From Labyrinthula sp. Ha (Eukaryota; Sar; Bigyra; Labyrinthulida; Labyrinthulaceae): a stretch of 64,000 nt of DNA. Under the pieces are notes generated by a model that was not told where the DNA came from, searched no databases, and saw nothing but the letters and a program-made list of their open reading frames with translations. The position numbers and the translations under genes are program-made. This document shows, one piece after another, positions 54,471 to 64,000 of this stretch; the first letter of the stretch is position 1, and the number at the start of each line of letters is the position of its first letter. The stretch is from NCBI GenBank assembly GCA_015227615.1, contig JAALGZ010000053.1:62001-126000 (forward strand). Direction: 5' to 3'.

Positions 54471-56044
54471 ATGAACGAAGAAGGAAAAAACTCTTATTTA
54501 AAAAGAATCAAAGAACTTGAACTTGAAGTAAATCGCTTAAAGAAAAGTGTAAAGTCTAAAGCACAAGACCCTACTAAACTCTTTCTCAGAAATTCATTCA
54601 GTAGAAACAGACTCTTCACCAAAAATGTTACAGTGGAGAGAAAGTCAGTTAGCATAAATCAGTTAAAAATGCAAGAGAGCTTTGAGGAAGTTTCTGAAAG
54701 GAAGGTTATTAGAGCGTAATGAACCTGTTTTTCCTCAAATTTAGACCTGGAACTTTAAGAAGAAACGGTTCCACTACTGAAGATCTTGACCTGATAGAAC
54801 TAAAGGGCAAAGGCAAACTAGATTCAGATGCTTTAAAAAATATAGAGATCAAGAAGAGAAATGAATCTTTTGACAAGCGAAAAGTAGAGATTGGCCCCCA
54901 ACCAAAACTGGATCAAGCTGGGTTGAGGATGTTAATGGAGAACAAAGAGTTTGAAGAGAATAATAACCAATTGAGTACATGAATAGTTCATTATATTATT
55001 TTAGCTACTGAAGTTGCAGTTCAAACTTTGGAAGATGGGATTCTTAAGCTTCCAGGAACTACTCGAACAAAAATAAAGCTCAAATGGGTTCGTGAACCAA
55101 AATCTGTTTTTGTTTGTAAACGGCCAAATGACAAAAAAGCCACAGAAGTAGCCGTTAAGATAGCAAAATACCTTACCGTTAAGAAAATAAACGTAATTTT
55201 TGAAAGCTCAGCCAAAAAGGATTTAGAAACAAGTTTTACAGGAAGTGGAAAGGAACCAAGGTTTCTAGAATCTGAAGATGTAAAGAGCCAAGTGATAGAT
55301 TTAATTATTTGTCTTGGAGGTGATGGAACTCTTTTATGGAGTGCCGGATTATTTCCTAAGGGAGTTCCTCCAATTGTTAGCTTTAAACTTGGAAGCTTAG
55401 GATTTCTAACTCCATTTCCCTCTGCTAGCTTTAGGAAAACCCTCGAGAACGTTCTCAAGAACGATGTTGAAGCGACTGTTAGATCACGTGTGGAGGCACA
55501 ACTAACACAATGCTGTAAACATATGTATATTTCTTATATCTTAGCTGAGAAGAAACAAGTTAAGATCAAGAAGACTTGTTTAAATGAAGTTGTTGCCAAG
55601 CATCCAACACAGATGGTTCGTTTGAATTTATATGTTAATGGAAACAAAATCACAGAAGTATATGCGGATGGAATTATTATAGCTACACCAACGGGATCAA
55701 CCGCATATTCGGCAGCAAGTGGAGGTAGTTTAGTACATCCAGCTATTCCTGCAATGGTTGTTACACCAATTGCACCACATACATTAAGTTTTCGCCCAAT
55801 TGTTCTTCCTGATTCATCTACTTTAAGATTAGAGGTACCGAAAGAAGCAAGAACCCATGCATTTCTTACTTTTGATGGACGAGATATGATTGAGATGAAG
55901 CGTGGAGATCATGTTGACATCAAAGTTAGTGAATACCCTTTGGCATCCTACTGTGAAACAGGTGAAGGAACAGATTGGTTTCAAATGATAAAAGAAAGCT
56001 TTTTATGGAACATAAGAAGCGAACAAAAAGAATTAAAATCTTAG
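54471..56044 (+). CDS. NADK: NAD kinase
   Basis: Exons 54471-54715, 54745-54974, 55005-55514 and 55545-56044, the last junction being an optional 30-nt in-frame intron; 494 or 504 residues. ATG at 54471 sits in an ACAAAATG context. The N-terminus has a short predicted coiled coil (YLKRIKELELEVNRLKKSV) and a basic stretch. The kinase domain has LGGDGTLLW (near 260), LGFLTPF, the NEVV segment, ADGIIIATPTGSTAYSAASGGSLVHP, TPIAPHTLSFRPIVLPDS and FDGRD, all NADK hallmarks. It phosphorylates NAD to NADP with ATP; cytosolic location is assumed because no transit peptide is obvious. It is tail to tail with a ketopantoate-reductase-family gene, 18 bp apart; that enzyme class uses NADPH, a suggestive but unproven pairing. 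Confidence 0.93.
54716..54744 (+). other. 29-nt intron 1 of NADK
   Basis: GTAATG...CAAATTTAG. Splicing joins KVIRA to PGTLRRNGS. Its first bases contain an in-frame TAA, so the intron must be removed. Confidence 0.88.
54975..55004 (+). other. 30-nt intron 2 of NADK
   Basis: GTACATGAATAG...TTATTTTAG. A multiple of three but with an in-frame TGA, so it must be spliced to join NNQLT to TEVAVQTLEDG. Confidence 0.88.
55515..55544 (+). other. Likely 30-nt in-frame intron 3 of NADK
   Basis: GTAAAC...TATATCTTAG, same size and ends as the secure introns. It is stop-free and divisible by three. Removal turns a hydrophobic insertion (CCKHMYISYILAEKK) into QCSEKKQVK just before the conserved NEVV segment. 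Confidence 0.65.
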
Positions 56045-56062
56045 CTATAGACAAAATGAAAT

Positions 56063-57064
56063 TTATGCATCAGCTTTTCTAAAATAGCCAACAAACTGTT
56101 CAATTTTATCAACAGGTTTTCCCTTTTCTTGCCCATATGCAATATAACTCTCAATGATTCCAAGATTCTGCTCAACTACTTTATTTCCGTGATGATATTT
56201 AATGAAGTCCATAGTCAAAGGCTGTGTCATCTTTCTATTACTCCAATCTGTAATCTTTATCATATTCTTTCCAACAAAAACCTTTGCCCCAGAGCCAACA
56301 AACCCATAAAAATTCATAATCTGCCTAAACGCTTGCATAGCCACTGTAAATTTTTCATCTTTCTTGTTCAAACTTTTAGGATAATCCTGTAAATTCAACA
56401 TCAGATTAAGTATCAAGAACACAACAGTAGCAGCTTCAAGTACTGTGTTTCCATAATTCATCGCCATCCCACCTGCACCCTTCAAAGCCTTGGATATAGA
56501 ACTATGTGGATTCTTTCCAATCATCAAAGGAAAATAGGAACCCACTAAGTAAGTAAAAGCAAGCTTTGCTTCTGATCTCTGGTTATACTTGGGGCCTTCA
56601 GGTTGTCCATGGATCGGAACTTCATGACAGAGAAAGAAGGGAAGACCATAGGCTACACGATCCTTCTTAACTCCAGCTGGTGTGAATACTTGATCGGTAA
56701 CATTGAAACCAGGTGATAAAGAAAGAAAACATGCTGTTGGTGAAACCGCTTTGGCGATGTTTGCGACAAGTGTTTTTCCTACATCGGAGATTAATGCATC
56801 TGTGTGGAGAGTTAAGATTACGAGATCAAACGCTGCAAAGTCGCCAGGAGATGAGGTGAGAGCGTCAGTGGAGAGAACGGAGAAGTCGGAGAAGGGAATG
56901 AGTTTTTTAGTGTCGTAGTGAAAGAGATTAATGGTAGATCCGCTCAGGGCAGCAACTTTCGAGTCTCGTACAAGGAAAGTAACTGTGTTTTTACCTTTCT
57001 TTTTCGTCAAAAGGTGGCCTAGAACTGTTCCGATAGCACCTGCTCCTAGAATGAGTATTTTCAT
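56063..57064 (-). CDS. Ketopantoate reductase (ApbA/PanE)-family protein
   Basis: 333 residues, intronless. The N-terminal Rossmann motif GAGAIGTVLG (7-16) follows a KILIL strand, as in ApbA/PanE enzymes, with VTFLVRD as the second strand, where an Arg can bind the NADP 2'-phosphate. FDLVILTLHTDAL gives the strand before the substrate pocket. The C-terminal helical half (about 195-333) is divergent: the PanE NxxK and Glu residues are not clear, although KALKGAGGMAMNYGN could hold them. Activity on ketopantoate is therefore uncertain; eukaryotes carry several PanE-like reductases of unknown substrate. Tail to tail with NADK. The 420 bp upstream contain part of a palindrome-rich repeat. Confidence 0.75.
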   Translation of the reverse strand: MKILILGAGAIGTVLGHLLTKKKGKNTVTFLVRDSKVAALSGSTINLFHYDTKKLIPFSDFSVLSTDALTSSPGDFAAFDLVILTLHTDALISDVGKTLVANIAKAVSPTACFLSLSPGFNVTDQVFTPAGVKKDRVAYGLPFFLCHEVPIHGQPEGPKYNQRSEAKLAFTYLVGSYFPLMIGKNPHSSISKALKGAGGMAMNYGNTVLEAATVVFLILNLMLNLQDYPKSLNKKDEKFTVAMQAFRQIMNFYGFVGSGAKVFVGKNMIKITDWSNRKMTQPLTMDFIKYHHGNKVVEQNLGIIESYIAYGQEKGKPVDKIEQFVGYFRKADA

Positions 57065-57410
57065 TGTTTTTTTTTTCTTTGAATTTGTTTTATTTGTTTT
57101 TCTTCGGTCTTTTTCGACTTTGATTTTCGGTATATCTATTCCGTGCGATTAGGCATCTATACTTTGAACCCAGAAATATTATTTGAAACAAAGTACCGGT
57201 ATTAAATAGACCAACCATTTATTTTGTGTATACTCATACCTAGAAATTATGCAACAACATAATGGGAAACTACCAGTAAAGTTGATATAAATTTAATATG
57301 TTTTCTTTAAATCAAACTGCTTCCCAACAGGAATTTAATGATTCAGCACTGACTTCGGAGTTCGTACTGTGCAAACCGGGTATATCTCGGTAGAAATATA
57401 TCCGTATACC

Positions 57411-57500
57411 ACAATTATAAATCTCGAACGAGATGACAATGGGTTCTCGAGAAGGACTTTGCCAAAATATCTCTCTCATGAAATAACGGGAGATAAATGT
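57411..57500 (+). repeat. Palindrome-rich repeat, copy at 57.4 kb
   Basis: Contains ATCTCGAACGAGAT, the perfect palindrome TTCTCGAGAA (57444-57453), then AAAATATCTCTCTCATGAAATAACGGGAG. It aligns over about 65 bp with 60333-60397 with few gaps. Family unknown. Confidence 0.5.
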
Positions 57501-60279
57501 TAACGGGTATATATATTAGAATAATATTTATATATAATAATTCGAGAAAAATTATCCAAACGACAAAGTGTTATAGGATGTCCAATACACCATTCAGAAG
57601 TTCTTTTACCTCTTTATCATATCTTATATCCAGACTTCACTTTCCTTAAATTTTTATCAAGAGGGGAAGTATTCACAGTGTAGCAACAAGAATACAAAAC
57701 CATAAACAAGAACTGCTAGTATATGTGCCAAATCTTTGTTTCACAGAAGCTAGAATAACCCGAATTTATGGTAATCTATCTTCCTAAATACTCAAGGGAC
57801 ATGTATTGACTATATACTAAGTTAAAGTTGGATTACGTAATGTCTAGCATACAATTAACTTAGCAAAATTTTACATATCAACACTTAGATCAGCAAAAGT
57901 ACTTTCTTAGTTGACAATACTTGATATTTAACGATGGAATAAGACTCTAAAATACTAAAAGAAGATGTATTTAAAAGCAGATTGACGAAGTTTTTCCTAT
58001 ATTGAAGTTTTTGGAACTAAAACAACGATATATTTACATTTAAAAAAAATATACAAAACTCATGACATAAATTTATTCTTAGTATATATCGATCAATTTT
58101 TATACACTACCTGATGATTAAATATCAGAATGGCTCCTCAATAAATCTAACGCCTTTGATCTAAATTCCCAGAATGTGAGCATTATAAGTTACTTTCTTG
58201 TGCTTTTCTTTTTAGGTCATCCAGCGTCTTGTTTGAAGTACTTAAAACTTCTATAGATCTTATTCATTCAATATTTAGAGCTATAAGAACCCAAAATTGT
58301 TTTTTATAAGTTTTGAACTATATTTGACCTCCTAAATGGTTATTGGGCATTCAAATTCTTTTATTTTTTGTCAAAAACTACCACTAAAGCATACCACAGG
58401 AACATCATACGAACTAGAAAACATAAGCCCATAAAGACTGGGTAAATAGTCTAAGCTGACTACGTATTTTGATTTATACCCTTAGAATTCTCTCTAAATA
58501 GGGTCATATTGGTGTTTTCCTCATTACTGAATGGTCACAAATTAATTGCCCTTATCTTCAAGAATTCAGTGTATAGTTTATATGATTTAGCCCTTCAAAC
58601 TCAGCAGAGTTATAAAGATAGAAGTATATTAAAAAGATTTTTTGCATTTCGTGCTAAAATTTTTCTGAAAAAGAATAAGTTCAGGTATAATAATACATAA
58701 TTTTTGAGAATGATGTATTTGTATTTATTGTTTGTTGCCGGTTAATCTTACTTAATCAGCGTTTTCTTGTCCACAAGGTGTTCCACATTGATTTTTCAAC
58801 AATATGTTTGTTTATTTATGTGCAGAATATATTTACTTTAAATCTTAATGACACCAACTTTAAGCAAATTTTTCGCATAGCTTACTCATTAGTATGAAGA
58901 CATTCACCCAAACATAACATTGTCAAGAGCAACTCAATTCATAGTCTGACCGTTCTTAGATACTCACAATTTACTAAACATATATTTTTAGTTATCTTTA
59001 GAGTACTGACGCTCTGGTTAGAAGTGAAAAATCTAAGCTTCACAAAAAAGGTCAACTGCTGAAAACTTGTACCTTTGAAAGTAAGAAATCTCTCGGTCTT
59101 ACTCTAATTAAGTGAACTGGCTCTAGGCTGCCCCTAGAAACTAAATGGCGAGAAATGTTGACCACTATAATAGTATAACAAAAAAATATTTTATTTTCTA
59201 AAGAAGAGTAGAAAATGGACAAAGGTTCCATTATTATTAACTTAGAATAGTGTAAAAGCTCAAGAAATACTCGTTTAGAGCCTGAAAACACTTCGTTAAT
59301 CGAACATGCGCACTAATTTAGACCTAGAAATATGTTCTTTATAGCATTGAAGTACTCAGTGTCGGTTTTCTAACATATTCTCCTAGTCTTAAAGTCTATG
59401 ATAGTGTGAACAGGATATTCCTAAACGTCGATTACTCTCTTATGAGTGAGACCAAATAACGAGGCTTTCTCAGCACCGATTTTCGACTGAATTTAATGGT
59501 ATCGCAGAACCATTAGGAGTTCTATTCTCATAAAATTTTAAGAATTACACTGCTGACCACAGCTACATTTGCCTGAGTTAAACTCACCTGGTTTCAAACA
59601 CTACATTCTTATATCCAAGCCTGAGGTTCCAGTGTGTACAATGTCATGAACTTGAACTCTGACCTTATCTGAGGACTTTTCATATATTTTATAATGCAAA
59701 TATCGTGCGTTTGATATTTTCATTGCATTAATCATATAATTATTTATTAGGTTCTTCCAAGTCGTAAATAAGAGCAATTGTTATTTAGGTTTTCCATCTG
59801 TCAAAAAGTTTTAGTTTAAATTTAGTAAGTTCATAAGGGACCCGAATAAGTTAGAGGTGGTTTAAGTAACCGATTTTTCAAAAAACTATTTTCATGGTCG
59901 ATTTCTGAATGTGTTTATGTAAAATGTGTTTCGTTTATGTTTATTGGCCACGCATCATTAAATTTCTTTAAAGTGAGCGCCCTGACAGCATTTTAAATGA
60001 ACTTTACCTTTTATTGAAACAAAAATTTTCAGCAGATTCAAGAAATAAGTCACTAACTCGACCTTATAACTATTAAATACAAGGCACCTCGCTTTTTGTA
60101 CTTATAACCCATAGAGCTCAGTGGGACATTGCCAAAGTTAACTTGAATCAGTAATACATAGTAAACAAAATCATCTAGTAGGAATACTTTCAAAAACTTT
60201 ATTTTCATCACCTTTGCTGGCTTTTTATATCCCGCGATTTTTATTTTTTTTCAATTGTACTAGAAATTTTCTTATAGTG

Positions 60280-60585
60280 ATGGAACTTGGGCTCAACATG
60301 GCATTCCGCACAATCGATCTTGCGCTAGCTCCCGCGAGATATGGGAGCTTATCGAGAAGGATGGTTGGTAAAAATCTCTGTCATGAGATAACGGCAGGGT
60401 ACTTCTCGAGAAACATTTCCCTCCAAAGACGGTTACGCTACATCAAAGCAATGGAGCTTCAAGAGAGATGTAGATTCTCAATTGTCCGCGCAAGAATTAC
60501 CCGACCGGGTTTTCAACAAGCGTGTCATCATGACAGATCAGGGACTAGGGTTCTAGCGATATGTGTTTCCATAGGAGCGGGGTAA
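60280..60585 (+). CDS. Doubtful Arg-rich ORF of 101 codons
   Basis: An ATG-started frame in a locally GC-rich patch that overlaps the palindrome-rich repeat. The product is Arg-rich with several Cys (RRLRYIKAMELQERCRF) and has no domain I recognise. It may be the open frame of an unidentified repeat rather than a host gene. No partner gene or promoter motif supports it. Confidence 0.2.
   Translation: MELGLNMAFRTIDLALAPARYGSLSRRMVGKNLCHEITAGYFSRNISLQRRLRYIKAMELQERCRFSIVRARITRPGFQQACHHDRSGTRVLAICVSIGAG
60325..60430 (+). repeat. Palindrome-rich repeat, copy at 60.3 kb
   Basis: Contains CGCGAGATATGGGAGC, ATCGAGAAGGA, AAAAATCTCTGTCATGAGATAACGG (split here: ATCTC-tgtcat-GAGAT is an inverted repeat) and TTCTCGAGAA (60403-60412). 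Related to the copy at 57.4 kb; GC is higher than in the surroundings. Confidence 0.5.
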
Positions 60586-63500
60586 CAAAAGGGAACATAC
60601 CACAACATAAAATAAGAAAACTCTTTCCAAATGGTTGGGAAATGCTGAGAGTTCCCTTGACCCTAGTCGATGCACAGTCTTTGCCATGATGACACCAGGT
60701 GCTAGAAAGTTCATCTTTCCAACAAAAAAACCTCTGTCATTATCTTTTGTTTAGTTTTCATAAGGGATATTTCTGATCCTCAGTGCATTCAGAGAAGAAA
60801 AACAGTAATTTCAGGAACTTGCAAAGTAGAAAGGGAAATTCAAATTTAAGCTCCACACCAACGTTTTTCGCTTCCTTAGAATGTTCTCCCTTTTGCGAAC
60901 ATCTACGTGTAGAGTGGCCATAAAAAATTAATGTTATGTCTTTCAAAGTTTGGAGGCATTTACCATTCGTTTTACCTATCTTTTTTTTCATAATCTTGTA
61001 CATAGCAAAGTATATTAGCATCAATTTTTTGCGAACACCTAGAGGTATTTTTGGAAGTCTCCCATTTTGGCTAATACAGAGAACTAAAAGTTTTCGTCGT
61101 TAAGACCTTCTCTTATGATATTCATACGGTTCGGTCACCGCTTTTTGATTTAGATACTGTTTTGTTTTTGGTAATTTGTTAGCTGAAGAACCTATACTTG
61201 TGCAAGATGGAGCGCGAACACATCGTCAACGAGACAGAAGGTCCTGGATCTTGACTTCATAATAAAACGAAGGTTGATTGAACCTTAAAATGTGAGATTT
61301 AATAATATAACGAAAGAAAGTGAAATTTATAATTAGTTTCATAAGAAAATATTTTCGGAACACCTTGCAATTACTTATTTATCCAGGTATCCTTAGTATT
61401 TAGTGTTAAATTGTCAGTATTCACCAAAATGGACTCTAAGCTTTCTTGAATTCAACAAGTAAGACAAGTTTTTGCTTATTTCAAATGCAACAGCTGGAAC
61501 CATAAATTCTTAAACCATTAGTTATGATTTTGTCAAAAACAGGGGTAGTTAAACCCTTAAGAACGGAGGTTCCTCCTGATGTTAGAAAGTAGATTGAAGT
61601 TTGGTGTCTTTGTTACCCGATTCTTGAGTTCTTTGTGTCGCGCTCCAACCTTTGAATACTTTGATTAAAACTACTTTTACGTGCCTAGACATTCCTAAGC
61701 TCTCAAGACCTGAAGAGTAACCTAACGACTATCAAGAATAATTCAACATAATAGAGTGAAGCACATTTGAGCGCAAAAACTGTTCCTAGGATATTCTGAT
61801 GGTTCTTCTCAGGAGTTTTAAAGTGGTAAGTCACGAAACATAACTCAAAGGAATAACTGATATAGAAAAGCGATTAACGAAATATTGTTTGTCAAAACGG
61901 GTTAATGGTTGTCGATCAGAAACATCATGGCAAATTAGGCGAAGTAGTCTAAAAATTAGCGTGCACCATATGATCAGGATTGGGGCCTTCTTGATTGTTA
62001 TTTCAAGTTATAGTGAAAACGATAGATCTCTGTAAATGAATGCAAGGTCTGTTTCAATTGTAAGACGTTTTATGACTCAACTTAGATTTTCTCTTGTAGT
62101 TGGCGATTCCAGTGTTTGCTCAATAGTTTGTTGTCATGATACACTATATAATATAGCAAGAAAAGGTCTAAGCTTAATTTAAACCAGAAAGCTTTTTTCG
62201 GAAGAAATTAATGGCTTACATTCTCTGTGATATCCATGGCGACTCGATGACTAAGTACACTCAAATTTCCTCAAATCGGATATGCAGCTACACAAAACAA
62301 CTAAGTTTGATAAATAAAATGAAGTATCTTAACATCTTTTGGTTTAGGTTTAAGGAGGTGTCTTCCGGTTTATGAAAAAGCGCCGGTTTGATACATTTAA
62401 AAAACTAAGTTGCAATCTACCTATATCTTACGGAGCCAAGCGATATTTTCATTCGCAAAAATATTTACCTGATGATATGACAAACGATTTCTTTTAAATT
62501 GTTCCATTCTCTATTCTTGCTGTGGTTATCCGCTTTATTCACCTCCTTAGCTATATTATATGTAGTTTAAGAACGTATTTATTTTTTGATCATATTTTGA
62601 ACTGGTGGATGTATATCAGAACTAAAAGGAGAAGATAAAGACTCGCTTTAAGTCTTAAATTGTTAGAATAACAAACATATCTAAATTGCTTTAAGGTTTC
62701 ATAACACAGTAATTCTAGAATTGATTTCTGAAGTCTTTTCTGGGCCTGGGGAAGGTTTTACTAGACTGTTGAGTAGTAAGTTATCGAACACCAAACCTAT
62801 AACTGCAGGAGTTTTAACGTTCTATGTCAAATAGATTGTTACCAATGGAACCTATCGTGCCTAATGTGTCCAGCTACATCCTCCAATATTCAAAAGAGGT
62901 ATCCAACCAATGCCATCACCGTCTTATGCAATCTAAACTAGACACACATGTGTATAAATTTATTGAGACCCATTATTACCTTTGACAAGAGAATATTTTA
63001 CGAATACTTGAGTGAGGGTTGCCTCACAATGCAGGTATTTAAACGTTTTCAACTATATGAAACTCTCACAAATTTCCCTAAGTAAAGAAAATATAACCAC
63101 ATCTTTTCCATAGAAATTTACTTTACTCAATGCTTGAAATCCCCCCAATAGTTCTAGTAGAGGTTAGAGCGACAAATAATAAAGTAATAAATTTCATTAA
63201 AACTTTAACATAGACTTGATTTAGGACTAGGCTTCGATAAATTATACTAATTAAAATAATCAACACATTGTCATACAAGATCACTGGGTTTAATATATTC
63301 AATTAGTGAATATTATTTGAGCTCATACAGTGCTCTATTTTCAGTTTTCTAAGCAATTAGTACAAGTAAATCTCAAGTTAAGTGTTCACTGTTTAGCAAA
63401 GCCGTAGTAATTTACCGGTACTTCCCGCTGTTGATGGCCATCTTCTGTCCATAGTATCATTAACAATAGGTTGAAATAGTACTAATATGCTGGTGACATA

Positions 63501-63860
63501 ATGTGATAAAGTGGGGGCAGATATTTCAATCCATTCTCCAGCTTTCTATTTGAACACTAAACGAGAACAACTTTGCAAGATCATTAAGAATTAAATGAAC
63601 CTTAACTCTATTATCTTTAGAAAGCAAATGATAATAATTCTGCCACTTATGTTCCTCAATAGTATAGTTAAACCCATTGCTTTTTCACCCTTATTTTCCG
63701 CACAGAAACCAAGGCTGTAAGAAATATAAATTTTCCTCGGCATGAGATAGACCGAATTAAAGGCTTAAGAATCCCTATAAAGTTTTATGATGGTTACGCT
63801 AATACATGAGGCATCTTACAAGTCAAATTGATATTTTGTGTTAGGTATCAATAGGGGTGG

Positions 63861-64000
63861 GGTTTGATTTATTAATAACATTTAATAGGAAATTTTCTTA
63901 TATATTTTTGTTATTCGTTATTTCTGATGATTCCTTAATCTTGGTTTTTTATTATTGCGAATCTATTGATTAACAATACTAGTTTTAGCCACATGACGTT
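63861..64000 (+). repeat. MITE-like dispersed repeat, copy 4 (cut by window edge)
   Basis: Begins GGTTTGATTTATTAATAAC, has TTTCTGATGATTCC and ends in the window at TTTTAGCCACATGACG, matching the first 140 or more bases of copies 1-3 in order and spacing. Confidence 0.6.

Larger units (their letters stand above)
57065..64000. other. 6.9-kb gene-poor stretch at the right end
   Basis: AT-rich without a supported gene. It contains the palindrome-rich repeat copies at 57411-57500 and 60325-60430, an unrecognised Arg-rich frame at 60280-60585, and the left part of a MITE-like copy from 63861 to the window end. Confidence 0.6.

Overview
The window is nuclear DNA from a AT-rich, single-celled eukaryote that uses the standard code (TAA, TAG and TGA all end genes here). 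Spliceosomal genes have unusually short introns: the six frame- or stop-proven ones are 28-34 nt, GT...AG. Secreted proteins carry SPT/APT threonine-proline linkers, a style common in stramenopiles, so a stramenopile protist is my best guess. No species is named. No viral, retroviral or Polinton-like element was recognised.

Sixteen protein genes are supported. From left to right they are: an LRR-Roc-COR (ROCO-like) protein (0.5-4.2 kb); a PH-domain coiled-coil protein and a PRP4-type splicing kinase (9.3-12.1 kb); a cluster of URC1-like GTP cyclohydrolase II, a membrane-anchored TTL-family ligase, the GPI-transamidase catalytic subunit GPI8/PIGK and an RPUSD2/PUS9-like pseudouridine synthase (17.3-22.9 kb); a cupredoxin-like membrane protein and a three-repeat MYB (25.0-27.6 kb); a type II sulfotransferase-like protein (36.9-38.2 kb); a basic protein with an N-myristoylation-like start, two more cupredoxin-like membrane proteins tail to tail, and a kappa-class GST (43.3-49.4 kb); NAD kinase and a ketopantoate-reductase-family enzyme (54.5-57.1 kb).

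Between these lie gene-poor AT-rich stretches of 2-9.4 kb. They hold a dispersed MITE-like repeat of about 465 bp (three near full-length copies, one cut by the window edge, one or two decayed), a palindrome-rich low-copy repeat, and otherwise nothing recognisable.

Two layout traits stand out. Twelve of the sixteen genes sit in six tail-to-tail pairs whose stop codons are only -11 to +129 bp apart, so their mRNA 3' ends are likely to overlap. A TAACGG (MYB-type) hexamer lies within about 300 bp upstream of eight genes, including the 3R-MYB gene itself.

The strongest candidate for an undescribed system is a three-member family of type I membrane proteins. Each has a phytocyanin-like cupredoxin domain in which the first His, the Cys and the axial Gln are kept but the second copper-ligand His is replaced by Asp in all three, flanked by degenerate related domains and followed by a transmembrane helix and a Ser/Pro-rich cytoplasmic tail.
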